Shown in pieces: positions 18,701 to 29,222 of a stretch of DNA of 64,000 bases (position 1 is its first letter; each line of letters opens with the position of its first letter). Source of the DNA: JAHEFT01 sp963766195 (lineage in GTDB: Bacteria > Pseudomonadota > Gammaproteobacteria > Xanthomonadales > SZUA-36); NCBI GenBank assembly GCA_963766195.1, contig CAVXYY010000005.1, forward strand, positions 868,001 to 932,000, in the 5' to 3' direction. Made by a program: the position numbers and the translations under genes. The notes under the pieces were generated by a model that was not told the origin of the DNA, ran no database searches, and saw only the letters and a list, made by a program, of their open reading frames with translations.

Positions 18701-19651
18701 CAACAGGGCGAATTGATCGAGTGCAGCCGCGACCTGGCGGATATCCAGCAACGGCTGGGAAGCAAGGCCCAGCGCTGCTTCATGGATCAACAGGGCAGCG
18801 AGTTCAACCGGGACGGTGAAACAGACTGGGTTTTCGGGAGACTGGCCCCCCACGTGAAAACCGCCGAAGGAGCGACCGCATGGCCGGCCCTGCTGGACCA
18901 GGAAAGCGCCGTGGGACTGCGCTTGTTTGATACCCGGGACGAAGCCGTATTGTCGCACATCGATGGCGTGTTGCGGCTTCTCAGGCTCGCAATGCCGGAC
19001 AAGCTGGATTACCTGAAGAAACATCATGGCCTGCACAGGAATGCGTTGCTTGCCTGGAGCCCGGTGGACAGCGCGGAACAGTTGGTGGAAGACCTGCTGC
19101 AGCGCAGCCTGGTGGACTGCGCCGGTGATGTCCACGAGGTCCGGGATGGCGAAAGTTTCGAAGCACTGTGCAGGCGCGTCAGAAATGAAATCGGCAAGGC
19201 CTGCCTGTAGCGGTCCGGTTTGCTTAGCGACGTTTTGCAACTCTATGGCAAACTGTCCCGGCGGATTTACGGTAACCTGGAAACACAAAACCCGGATGTT
19301 TTTGACGACCTGTCCGCGCAATTGGAGGACTTGCTGTACCCGGGTTTCCTTATCGACCTCGAACCCGGCAGGCTGGAACACTACCCGCGTTATCTTCAGG
19401 CTATCGACGAGCGCCTGGTCCAGCTGGATCAGAACCCGCTGCGTGACCGGGAACGGATGGCAAACGTGAGTCCATGGTGGAACCGTTACCGGGAGGCATT
19501 GGAAGCGGGTTGCGTTTATGATGAGGCCATGGACGCTTTTCGATGGATGCTGGAGGAGTACCGGGTTTCGCTGTTTGCGCAGCGGCTGGGCACCGCGGAA
19601 CGCGTGTCCGAAAAACGCCTTGCCGAAGCCTGGAAAAAAACAGGATGTTGA
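15755..19651 (+). CDS. hrpA: HrpA, DEAH-box ATP-dependent RNA helicase (one frameshift)
   Basis: The full protein has about 1,298 residues, matching the HrpA family. Helicase motifs appear in order: Walker A GETGSGKTT (101-109), TQPRRIAA, DEAH, SATID, STNVAETSLTVPGI and QRAGRCGR. The ratchet and OB-fold regions follow. The DUF3418 C-terminal part is split: frame one ends at KACL (19210), and the remaining 140 residues (SDVLQLYGKLSRRIYGN onward) are in another frame from about 19213. The start is GTG 15755 or ATG 15761. HrpA rescues stalled or collided ribosomes and processes some mRNAs. Five bases separate it from relA. Confidence 0.92.
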
Positions 19652-19655
19652 ATTG

Positions 19656-21872
19656 ATGAACAGGATTGACGAATACCCGGGTGGAATTTCCAGGCCCGCT
19701 GCGGACAAGCCGCGCGGCCGCGAGGAGCTGCTTGAATGGATGGCGGCTTACCGGGCGTCGGTTGGAACGGCGGCGGAAGACTGCGAACAGCTGCTGCTGG
19801 AACTGCTGGATCGCGAGGCGCTGTCATCTGCGTCCGTGGACTTGCTGCTTGAGTTGCTTGAAATTCTGCAGATGTTGTCGGCTGACCCGGTCACGGTCAG
19901 TTGCGCGATCGTGCATGTTTGCCGGCAGGAAAAGGAAATCGGGCCGGACATCCTGCAAATGCTGCCTGCACCGGTTCTCAGGCAACTGGATGAGCTGAAA
20001 AAACTCAAGCACTACGAGTCAGGGCGGCCGGAAAACAGCACCGAACGCAGCGCCGAGGGGCTGAGGCGCCTGCTGTTGGCGCTGGTTAACGACGTGCGGG
20101 TCGTGCTGATCGATCTTTCCTGGCAACTGGTGCTGCTGCGCCGGGCCCGGGAAGACGACCGTTCCAGCGAATCCCTGGCGCGGGAAACCATGTTGATTCA
20201 TGCCCCGCTGGCCAATCGCCTGGGTATCTGGCAGCTGAAATGGGAACTCGAAGACCTGGCTTTCCGCTACCAGGAACCGGAGCAGTATCGGAAAATTGCC
20301 CGCTTGGTTGCGGAGCACAGGACCGAGCGCGAACGGTTCATCGGCGAGTTCATGAACAAGCTGTCCCGCGCGCTGGAGGAGGCAGGAGTTTCCGCCGAAG
20401 TAAAAGGCCGACCCAAGCATATTTACAGCATCTGGAAAAAAATGCAGCGCAAGGGACTGGACTTTCACCAGTTATTTGATGTCCGCGCCGTTCGCGTTCT
20501 GGTCAAAGACCTGCCGGCCTGTTACAGCGCGTTGGGGCTGGTGCATGCCTTGTGGCAGCCGATCCCCGGGGAGTTCGACGATTACATCACGACGCCGAAA
20601 GGAAACAACTATCAGTCACTGCACACGGCGGTCGCGGACCGGGAAGGCAGGGCGGTCGAGGTCCAGATCCGTACCCGCGAGATGCACGAACACGCTGAAC
20701 TGGGTGTAGCGGCCCACTGGCGTTACAAGGAAGGCGGGCCATCCGATCCGGCATTCGACAACAAGATCTCCATCATGCGCCAGTTGCTGGATTCCGGGGA
20801 AGACGAACTGGATGATCAGAGCCTGCTGGACAGCTTTCAGTCAGCCACTTCGGAAGACCGGGTTTACGTATTGACCCCGCGCGGACAGGTCGTAGACCTG
20901 ACGGCGGGCTCCACGGTGCTGGACTTTGCCTACCAGGTTCATACCGAGGTCGGTCACCGCTGCAGGGGCGCCAAGGTCAACGGCCGGATTGTCCCGCTGA
21001 CCCACGTGGTCGGCACGGGCGACCGCGTGGAGATTCTTACCGGCAAAATCGCCAAGCCCAGCCGTGACTGGCTCAACCCCAGGCTGGGTTACATTCGTGG
21101 CGCCAGGGCGCGGGCAAAAGTCAGGCAATGGTACAAACGGGAGAGTCGCGAGGACAATCTGCGCGCCGGCAAGGAGGCGCTCGAGTCCGAGGCCCGGCGG
21201 GTCGGCATCGATCTCTCCGGCCTCAAGGGGATATACCAGCGGTTTAGCATGAACTCCCTCGATGACGTCAACGTCGCCGTGGGAAATGGTGATTTGACCA
21301 CGGGCCAGATATTCAACGCACTGGAACGCATCAAAGCCGAGCAAACCGCGCCGCAGGCCGAGGACCTGCTGACCCGTTCGCCGGTTCGTCAGCGGGGTAA
21401 GGATGGCAATACCGCGGATGACATTGTCATCGAAGGCGTCGGTAACCTGATGACGCATATGGCCAAATGCTGTCACCCGGTGCCGGGTGACCCGGTTTCG
21501 GGTTATATCACCCAGGGCCGCGGAGTCACGATACACCGGGATGATTGCAAGCAGATCGTTCACTGGAGGGCGGAAAACAGCCCGCGGTTGCTGCAGGTCC
21601 GCTGGGGCGGCAAACCGGGAACCCGTTACTCGGTGCAGATCCTGGTCAAGGCCTTTGACCGCAGGGACCTGATCCGGGACATTTCCGGCGTGCTCTCGTC
21701 AGCCGAAACCCAGGTGACCGATATCAGCAGCCGGCTGGACGAGATCAGGGACGAAGTGACCATCCGGCTGAAAGTCCGCGTGACGGATTATGAACAGCTC
21801 AATGACCTGCTGAGCCGGCTCGGAAGCGTTTCAAATGTCATCGAAGCCCGCCGGTTGCGTCACGGGCATTAA
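19656..21872 (+). CDS. relA: RelA, ribosome-associated (p)ppGpp synthetase
   Basis: The protein has 738 residues from the ATG at 19656. The N-terminal hydrolase-like domain lacks the HD motif of active hydrolases. The synthetase domain has KHIYSIWKKM, FDVRAVRVLV and EFDDYITTPKGNNYQSLHTA. The acidic EFDD (rather than RFKD) marks the monofunctional RelA type. TGS (VYVLTPRGQVVDLTAGSTVL), helical/zinc-finger (AKCCHPVPGD) and ACT (VQILVKAFDRRDLIRDISG) domains follow. It responds to uncharged tRNA on the ribosome. Its TAA shares the sequence TTAA with the stop of the convergent glycosyltransferase gene. Intact. Confidence 0.95.
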   Translation: MNRIDEYPGGISRPAADKPRGREELLEWMAAYRASVGTAAEDCEQLLLELLDREALSSASVDLLLELLEILQMLSADPVTVSCAIVHVCRQEKEIGPDILQMLPAPVLRQLDELKKLKHYESGRPENSTERSAEGLRRLLLALVNDVRVVLIDLSWQLVLLRRAREDDRSSESLARETMLIHAPLANRLGIWQLKWELEDLAFRYQEPEQYRKIARLVAEHRTERERFIGEFMNKLSRALEEAGVSAEVKGRPKHIYSIWKKMQRKGLDFHQLFDVRAVRVLVKDLPACYSALGLVHALWQPIPGEFDDYITTPKGNNYQSLHTAVADREGRAVEVQIRTREMHEHAELGVAAHWRYKEGGPSDPAFDNKISIMRQLLDSGEDELDDQSLLDSFQSATSEDRVYVLTPRGQVVDLTAGSTVLDFAYQVHTEVGHRCRGAKVNGRIVPLTHVVGTGDRVEILTGKIAKPSRDWLNPRLGYIRGARARAKVRQWYKRESREDNLRAGKEALESEARRVGIDLSGLKGIYQRFSMNSLDDVNVAVGNGDLTTGQIFNALERIKAEQTAPQAEDLLTRSPVRQRGKDGNTADDIVIEGVGNLMTHMAKCCHPVPGDPVSGYITQGRGVTIHRDDCKQIVHWRAENSPRLLQVRWGGKPGTRYSVQILVKAFDRRDLIRDISGVLSSAETQVTDISSRLDEIRDEVTIRLKVRVTDYEQLNDLLSRLGSVSNVIEARRLRHGH

Positions 21873-24800
21873 CCCCCGAGGGATCTGAGCAATTCCTGCA
21901 GCCCCAGGCGGGCGGTTTCGACAGAAAAATACTGGCGGACATTTTCCAGCCCCGCGGCCGAGACCCGGTTCCATAACTCTTCATCCTGGTAAAGGCGAAC
22001 GATTGCCGCAGCAAAATCTTCAGCGGTTTCCGCGATCAGCACGTCCCGGCCCGATTCGGCAAACATGCCTTCGACAGCCATCGGGGTCGCCACAACCGGC
22101 TGCCCCCTGCTCATGCTCATATTGACCTTACCCTTGATGCCCGCGCCATAACGCAGCGGCGCCACCGCCAGCCGGCAGCCATCGAGCCAGGGATCCAGCG
22201 TTTTGACGAAACCGTGGAACCGCACGCCGTTCCCGTCCAGGGCCCTTACCTGCTCCGGCGCCTTGCTTCCGATCAGGTGAAACTCCAGGTCCGGCAATTG
22301 CCTGCGCACCAGTGGCCAGATGCTTCCAACAAACCATTTTGCCGCATCGATGTTGGGCGGGTGCTGGTAGCCACCGACGAAAAATATGTCTTTACGCTCC
22401 GCGAACGGGCGGCGGCTGCCTTCAACTTCGTGAATGTTCGAAATGACATGGACCCTGGCGTTGGGCGCGGCTTCCTGCAGCACGGTTTTTTCCACCGGGC
22501 TCACAACGATGGTCGCATCGGCTGCGTTGATGACCGACAATTCGGAGCGCCGGGTCTGGGCTGCAGTGTGTTTGAGCGGCAGGCTGTTTTCCAGTTCCGC
22601 CATCCGTTCTTCCCGCAGGTAATGCAGGTCCACGGTGTCGAAAATGAATTTCGCCTGCGGGCAGTGCCGCCGCAGCAGTGCCCGGTAGTTCGAAGCGACG
22701 TAATGGCGGCTGATCATCACGTAGTCGAAATCCTTGCCGCGCTCGCCGAAGAAACCCTGCAGGGAATCAACCCAGGGTTCGTAAACGACTTCAATCCCGG
22801 CCTGTTGCAGCGCTAGTCGTGTAACGGCCGGCATGGGCCCGGTTATCCGCCATGAAGGTCACGCCATAGCCCAGTTTGGCCAGGCAGTCCATCAGGTAAC
22901 ACAGCCGGACGCTGCCGGAATCCTGGTCCGGTTCAGGGGTATAGGCATCGATAACCAGCACCCGTCCTTTCAGCCGGTGATCGCGTGCCCGCCGGATTTC
23001 ATCATGATTGTTCGGGTCACGGATGGGTTCAGGATAATTGGTGAGCTCCTCCTTCCAGCGTTGCAGGAATTTTTCATGGTTCACGGCCTGGTAGCGCTTG
23101 GCGCCCGCGCTGATGTCGGTGCCTGAAGTGACACCTTCGTGGTGCACAATGGTGGCAGCCGGCTGCAGGCGTACTTTCAGGCCTTTCTGGCGCACCCTGA
23201 AAGCCAGGTCGGTATCTTCGTAATAGGCCGGAGCATAGTGGTTGTCGAACCCTTCCAGTTCCCGGAACAAGCGGGTTTCCAGCATGATGCAGGCGCCCGA
23301 ACAATAATCGACTTCGCGGGTGAATTGGTATTCAGGCCGGCTGGCGTCGTCACCCTTGCCATAGTTCCAACCGGAACCATCCTTGAAAATCAGGCCGCCT
23401 GCTTCCTGCAATGTTCCGTCCGGGTAAACCAGCCTGGCGCCGGCCATGCCGGTGTCCGGATAGCGCATAAAAGTTTCGAGCAGGGCATCGAGCCAGCCGT
23501 CGAGCACCTGGGTGTCGTTATTCAGCATCACGATATACCGGCCTCTGGCAACCCCGGCACCGCGGTTGCAACTCCCGACGAAGCCGAGATTGTTTTCATT
23601 GCGAAGGTAAACCAGGCCGGAGACCTGGTCCAGTCGGGCCGGAGTTTCGTCCGAAGACTGGTCATCCACGACGATCACCTCAAAATCGGCGCGGCACTCC
23701 GTTTCAGCCAGGGACCGCAAACAGGCGGCCGTATAAGCCCACTTGTTGAAGACCGGAATGACGATTGAAACCTCCGGGTCGCCGGGAACCGGGAAGCCCG
23801 AAGGCGGTTCCGGGTTACCGATGGATTCAACGTCCGGCTGGTCGATACCTTCCGGCTCGCCATGCTGTACCCGGGTTGACTGTGAACGTTCCAGCGCCCC
23901 CCCCAGCCCCAGGGTGCTGATGGTGCGTACTGCCTGGGAAATGAGCAACGGCCAGCGCAGCGGATTCCACGCCCGCGTGCGCGCCAGGTTGTGGATCATT
24001 CTGCCGAAAACACGGAATGGTCTGGTGAACCGCCAGGAAGCGGTGCCCAGGACCCAGTCGTGCACGGACCTGAGGTCTTCCAGTTGAAGGTTGGTCTGCC
24101 GGTGAACCGCTTGTTCGTGCTCCAGTTTGTTGGCGGTTTCGAGCAACCTGGTTTCGCTGATGTTCAACCTTCCTTCCAGGTCTGAGACCCAACGAATCCG
24201 CCGTTCGACTTCCAGCTTGCGTTCCCTTTCACGCGCTTCGGCCCAGGCGGTGCGCTTCTCGACCTCGGTTTGCAGTGCCCTGGCCTGAGCTGACAGGGCC
24301 TGGTGGCTTTCCGTGAGTTCCGTTAATTGAAAAGCCAGCGCCGCGGCTTGCGCTGAATCCAGCTCCTGCACCGCGGTCCAGGATCGCCGGGTAGGCCTCG
24401 GCCTGCAAAGCGTGTCGTATTTTTCGACCATCTGGCCGGTTCCAGGCAGATCGAATCGCTGCAGGCGGCTCGCGGACTGCCTGGATGTCCGCGCGATTGC
24501 CAGCGAGCGAACGGACCCTTTCGATCAAGGCCGAAGCTTCGGGTTCGATCAGCCAGCCGGTCTCGCCATCCGTGATGCGTTCCTCCAGGCTGCCCACCCG
24601 GGTTGCAATCACGGGGATGTCCAGCTGCTGCATTTCCGACAGGGTGTAACTGAACGTTTCCGGCACAATCGAAAGCAGCCCGGCGACATGCGGGCCAATC
24701 GTCGACAGCAGTTCCCGCAGGTCTTCGCGTTGATACTGAAGGATGACGTTGACGCCGGCCTTGCCGAAAAACACCTCTCCTTCCTTGCCCGCGCCGAGCA

Positions 24801-26231
24801 GGTAGACCTGGGCGAACTCGGTCAGTCCGGGAAGCGCCTGCAGAAGGAGTTGTTGTCCTTTTCCCTGCTGGATTCTGCCGGGAATCACCAGCCGCAGGCG
24901 GCCATCCTCGCGGTCAAGGGGAATGATCTCGCCTGCCGCCCGGTAATTCCGGCAGGCCATGCGGAATGATTTGAATGTCCAGGCTGGTCCAGGCCGGGTC
25001 CAGTTTCCTGATCAGGCCGGCGACCGAGCGGCTGGGTGCGGCAATGCGAATACCCCATTTCTCAACCGCTTCGCGCCATTGGCGCCCGAGCTTGCTCCAG
25101 CCTTCTGCGTCGAGGTTGCGAAAGCCTGGCAGCAGTTGATGTTGCCGGAGTGCAGCAGCCAGGGCGTGTTCATGGCCCTGGGCGAGAAAGGGTTCCGGGT
25201 GTATACCGAGCAGCGGCCACAAGGGAAAAAAGTCGTGCAGCACCTGGATGGCGGGTATACCCGTGGCCAGCGCGTCCAGGCTGTGGCCCACCAGGGATGA
25301 AACCACCAGGCGGCCGACACCATAGCGGGCCGAAATTTCGTGCAGGATGCGCTGGTATTCCCGGTGCTCTGCTGCCGTGGACTGGATGGCGAGGCTGCAA
25401 CCACCAGGTCGCCACGGGCTCTTCAAGCTGATTGCCCAGGTACAGTGAAAAGCGCTGGCCGTAGCCCTTTCCGGATTCCGCTTCTTCAGAACGGAACTGG
25501 AAGTTAACCGCGCTGCCATCGGCTTCAATGAAGGACTCTACCCATTTTGCAACGCCTCCGCCCCAGCTGTGCGTGATGTGCAGCGTTACCGGCTTCTGCC
25601 CTTGCCGGAAGTCGTTGAGGGCGGCTTTCCACGCGGGTGTTCCGGGACCGTGGTCCAGCCGCAACCAGTGGTCCAGCCGCTGCCTCAGCAATCCCCAGGC
25701 CATGGGCGCCGGTGTTCATGCGGCTCGAGCGCCTTTTCGTCAAAAAGCCCGAGGGTCCGGTCATGCAGGAATATGCAGTCCGAGAGCAACAGCGTTCCGC
25801 CGGCTTCCTTCAGCCGGTTCAAGACGTTTCCCGTGGATATGTCCTGCCCGGCCAATGCTTCGACCGCTTCCGCCGAAAACAGCACGAAATGCTCCGGCCA
25901 GCTGTCCCATTCCATCAGTTCGCCCGGACCGAGCAGGGCTACCAGTGCTTCCAGTGTCCCGGTTTCGGCATGAGCCTCGTCGAGCTGCCTGCAGGCCTGA
26001 GAACGGGTTCAGTTCAGTTACCGCGTTACTCAGGGCGGTCAACACCACCGCCCTGCCATCTCCATGAACACGCTCCAGCAACTCGTTGATCGAGGCTTCG
26101 AACGAGGCGGTAACCGCCAATCCCTTTTTCAGAATCAGCAGGGGCTGACCGGGGTTTTGCCGCCGGTGATCGTTCAGGCGTGCGCCAAGGGAATTGGGGC
26201 CGCTAACGTGGTCTGGTAAAGTCGTCGTCAT
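21869..26231 (-). CDS. Giant multidomain glycosyltransferase (GT4 + coiled coil + GT2 + GT4), frameshifted
   Basis: Six consecutive same-strand pieces read as one protein of about 1,450 residues. It starts at the ATG at 26231 (MTTTLPDHV); a further in-frame ATG lies at 26261. In order: an N-terminal region with VVLTALSNAVTELNPFSGL; a GT4-type half (LHITHSWGGGVAKWVESF, then LRLVIPGRIQQGKG, ETFSYTLSEMQQLDIPVIAT); a charged coiled coil (about 24060-24370) ending HDWVLGTASWRFTRPFR; a GT2 domain (VSIVIPVFNKWAYTAACLRS, then VVDDQSSDE, MLNNDTQVLDGW, YYEDTDLAFRV); and a second GT4-like domain (KGRVLVIDAYTPEPDQDSGS, then FVGGYQHPPNIDAAKWF). Frame changes fall near 25990, 25700, 25420, 24950, 24420 and 22820. 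Such fusions build O-antigen or capsule glycans. The specific product is unknown. Confidence 0.78.
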
Positions 26232-26332
26232 GGGGGTGCTTTCGGCACGAAATCCATTCATTATGGTCAAAGGGCGGGATGATGTCACTTCCTGGATGCC
26301 GCCGCATGATTTACGGCTGAGACACTTTTTAA

Positions 26333-28692
26333 ATGACCAAACACAGAAAGAAGACAACGGCAATCCGGAAAAAGTCCGGCAAGTCGCTCATCGCGCGGCT
26401 GGACGGGGCGGTTGTGGAAACTTGGATTGTTGTTGACGGGCGTCATGTTGGGGTTGCTGGTGCCCTGGATCATCTACCTGAATTACCAGGTAACCACGGA
26501 ATTTGAGGGGCGGAAGTGGGATTTGCCGAGCCGTGTCTACGCGCGTTCGCTAGAGCTGTACCCCGGTGCGGCATTGCCCGTGGCGGATCTGGAAATGGAG
26601 TTGCAGGCCTCGGGCTACCGGTCCGCCAACCCGGTGAGCCGGCCGGGTCAATACCGGATTTCCGGCAATCAGGTCGAAATTTACCGCAGGGCTTTTCACT
26701 TTCACGACGGCTTCGAGGAGGCCAGCCGTTTTCGCGTGAGTGTTTCAGGGAAAAAAATCGCCGGTCTGGCCAGTGTGCCGGAAAATCGCCAGCTGGACCT
26801 GGTGCGTCTCGAACCGGCTGAAATCGCATCCATTTACCCCCTGCAAAAAGAAGACCGCAGCATGGTGAAGATCGCAGATGCGCCTCAGTTGCTGGTCACG
26901 GGTTTGCAGGCGGTCGAAGACAGACAATTCAAGCACCATCCGGGCGTCGATCTGCGCGGGGTACTGCGGGCCGTGGTTGCCAACCTCCGAGCCGGCAAGG
27001 CTGTCCAGGGCGGCAGCACGCTGACGCAACAGCTGGTCAAGAATTACTTTCTGACCCACGACCGCACCATCGCCCGGAAATTCAATGAAGCCATCATGGC
27101 TTTGTTGCTCGAAATGCACTATGACAAAGCCGAAATTCTGGATGCCTATATCAACGAGGTATTCCTGGGACAGCAGGGCGCCTATGCAGTGCACGGTTTC
27201 GGGCAGGCCAGCCTGTTCTATTTCGACCAGCCCCTGGAACGCCTGGAGCCCAACCAGGTGGCGTTGCTGATTGGCCTGGTCAAAGGCGCTTCATACTACA
27301 ATCCCCGGCGGCATCCTGAACGTGCGCTGGCCAGGCGCAACCAGGTATTGTCGGTGTTCGCCGAAACCGGGCTGCTTTCGCAAGCAGAGGCAGGACAGCA
27401 GGCTTCAACACCCCTGGGCGTGACAAAAGAGCCCCGTTCGCGGGGAACCCGCTATCCGGCTTTCGTCGACCTGGTGCGCCGGCAACTGGCCCAGGTGTAC
27501 CGTGAAGAAGATCTGAAAACCGAAGGCCTGCAGATCTTATACAACGCTGGCGCCTTCCATCCAGGAGAAGGCGCAAAGTGCGGTGAGTGACGGGCTTGTG
27601 CAACTGGAACAACGCGGCTTGCCGGCAAGCCTGCAAGCCGCCATGGTTGTCGCCGACGTCGCCACCGGGGAAGTCCGGGCCCTGGTGGGTGACCGCGACC
27701 CCGGTCGCGCCGGCTTCAACCGCGCCATTCACGCGCGACGCCAAATCGGCTCGGTGATCAAACCGCTGGTTTATCTGCTGGCGCTTGAACACAGCGCCGA
27801 TTACAGCCTGGTGACCCGGATCGAGGATGAGCCGATCACGTTGCGGCAGGCCGACGGTTCGAACTGGACGCCTGAGAACTATGACGGCAAGTCACATGGC
27901 GAGGTCACCCTGCTCGAGGCGCTGACCCACTCCTACAACCAGGCGACGGTGCGGCTGGGTCTGAATATTGGCGTCAACAACCTGGTCAACCGGATCCGGC
28001 AACTGGGCGTGGCGGCCGAAGTGGACGCCGTTCCCTCGGTGTTCCTGGGAGCGGTGGAACTGACGCCGCTGGAGGTGACGCAGATCTACCAGTCGCTGGC
28101 CGCCGGCGGCTACAGCGTTCCATTGCGATCCGTAATCGCGGTGCTGACCGCGGACGGGGGTGAGCTGATCCGCTACCCCCTGAGAATGGTGCCACAGCCG
28201 CACCGGGAGGCGATCAGCGTACTCAACTACGCCCTGACCCAGGTGGTTGAGCAGGGCACCGCGAAAGCCCTTCCGGGGCTGCTGGGAAGTACCGAAACCA
28301 TAGCGGGAAAAACCGGAACAACGAATGACCGTCGCGACAGTTGGTTTGTCGGATATACTCGTGACCACGTGGCGGTGAGCTGGGTAGGAGAGGACGATAA
28401 CAGCCCGGCCGGTGTGACCGGAAGCAATGCCGCGATGCAGCTTTGGGCCGGCCTTTTCAGGCAATTGCCGTTTGACGCGGTGGATTTGCGCATGCCCGAT
28501 GGCGTGTCCTGGCTGTGGGTGGATCCGGAAAGCGGATGGTTGACCGGCCAGCATTGTGAGGGGGCCGTGCAAATACCCTTCCTGAACGGTTCGGCGCCCG
28601 ACCGGTCAACGGCTTGCCTGGACCAACAGGAAGACAATGAAGAATCTTTTTGGAGAAAGTTTTTTGGCAAGAAAAAGCAGAAAAATGATTAG
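26333..28692 (+). CDS. mrcB: PBP1b, bifunctional peptidoglycan glycosyltransferase/transpeptidase (two frameshifts)
   Basis: This class A penicillin-binding protein has about 785 residues. The start is the ATG at 26333 with a Lys/Arg-rich cytoplasmic tail, then one membrane anchor (LGLLLTGVMLGLLVPWIIYL). A UB2H-like domain is followed by GT51 (AVEDRQFKHHPGVDLRG, QGGSTLTQQLVKNYF) and the transpeptidase domain with GSVIKP (SxxK), SYNQA (SxN) and AGKTGTTND (KTG). One break is in the G-run at 26402-26405: removing one G gives LDGRLWKLG. The second is near 27540, where the frame should read TTLAPSIQEKAQSAVSDGL. It is divergent from the giant glycosyltransferase; the 100-base gap shows no obvious promoter. 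Confidence 0.93.
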
Positions 28693-29216
28693 GTATCATC
28701 TGTGGCTGGCGCTTTCTGTCAGCCTGCTGCTGGGCGCCTGCGCCAGCACCCATGCCGGGGCCGCAGCCGGAACCGGAGCAGGGCCCGGTGACCCCGGTGA
28801 GAATGAAGTACATTCGCGCGTACGCGACCCGGCAAAGCGGGACAGCGAAGGTGTGCAGGTTTTTCCGTTGCAGAACCCGGCCGTCAAGGAACTCCTGGCG
28901 GACGCCGGAACGGCCGAATCCAATGGCGATTACGGGCAGGCGGCATCTTTGCTGGAGCGCGCGCTGAGAATTCAGCCCCGTGATCCCGAGATTCTGCAAA
29001 CGCTTGGCCGAAGTCCAGATGCAGATCAAGGATTACGGGCAGGCCTTGAGTTTTGCCACGCGATCTTACGACCTGGGCCCCCGGGTGGGCGAGATTTGCA
29101 GCCGCAACTGGCATACGATCAGCGTCTGTCGTGAGCACCTGGGCGACCATGACGGCTCGGTCGAAGCCGCCGCGAAGGCCAGGGCGTGCATGAACAGCAA
29201 ACCCAAGAGCATGTGA
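28685..29216 (+). CDS. TPR lipoprotein (frameshifted)
   Basis: A small envelope lipoprotein of about 176 residues overlapping the end of mrcB. The signal LALSVSLLLGAC has a clear lipobox (LGAC). A Gly/Ala/Pro-rich linker and a TPR follow (AAGTAESNGDYGQAAS-like, LLERALRIQPRDPEIL). Near 29000 the frame changes, and the second TPR continues as RLAEVQMQIKDYGQALSFAT, with a C-terminal VCREHLGDHDGSVEAAAKAR. TPR lipoproteins of this kind are scaffolds. The overlap with mrcB suggests a link to PBP1b function, but that is only a positional inference. Confidence 0.8.
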
Positions 29217-29222
29217 AAAAAC

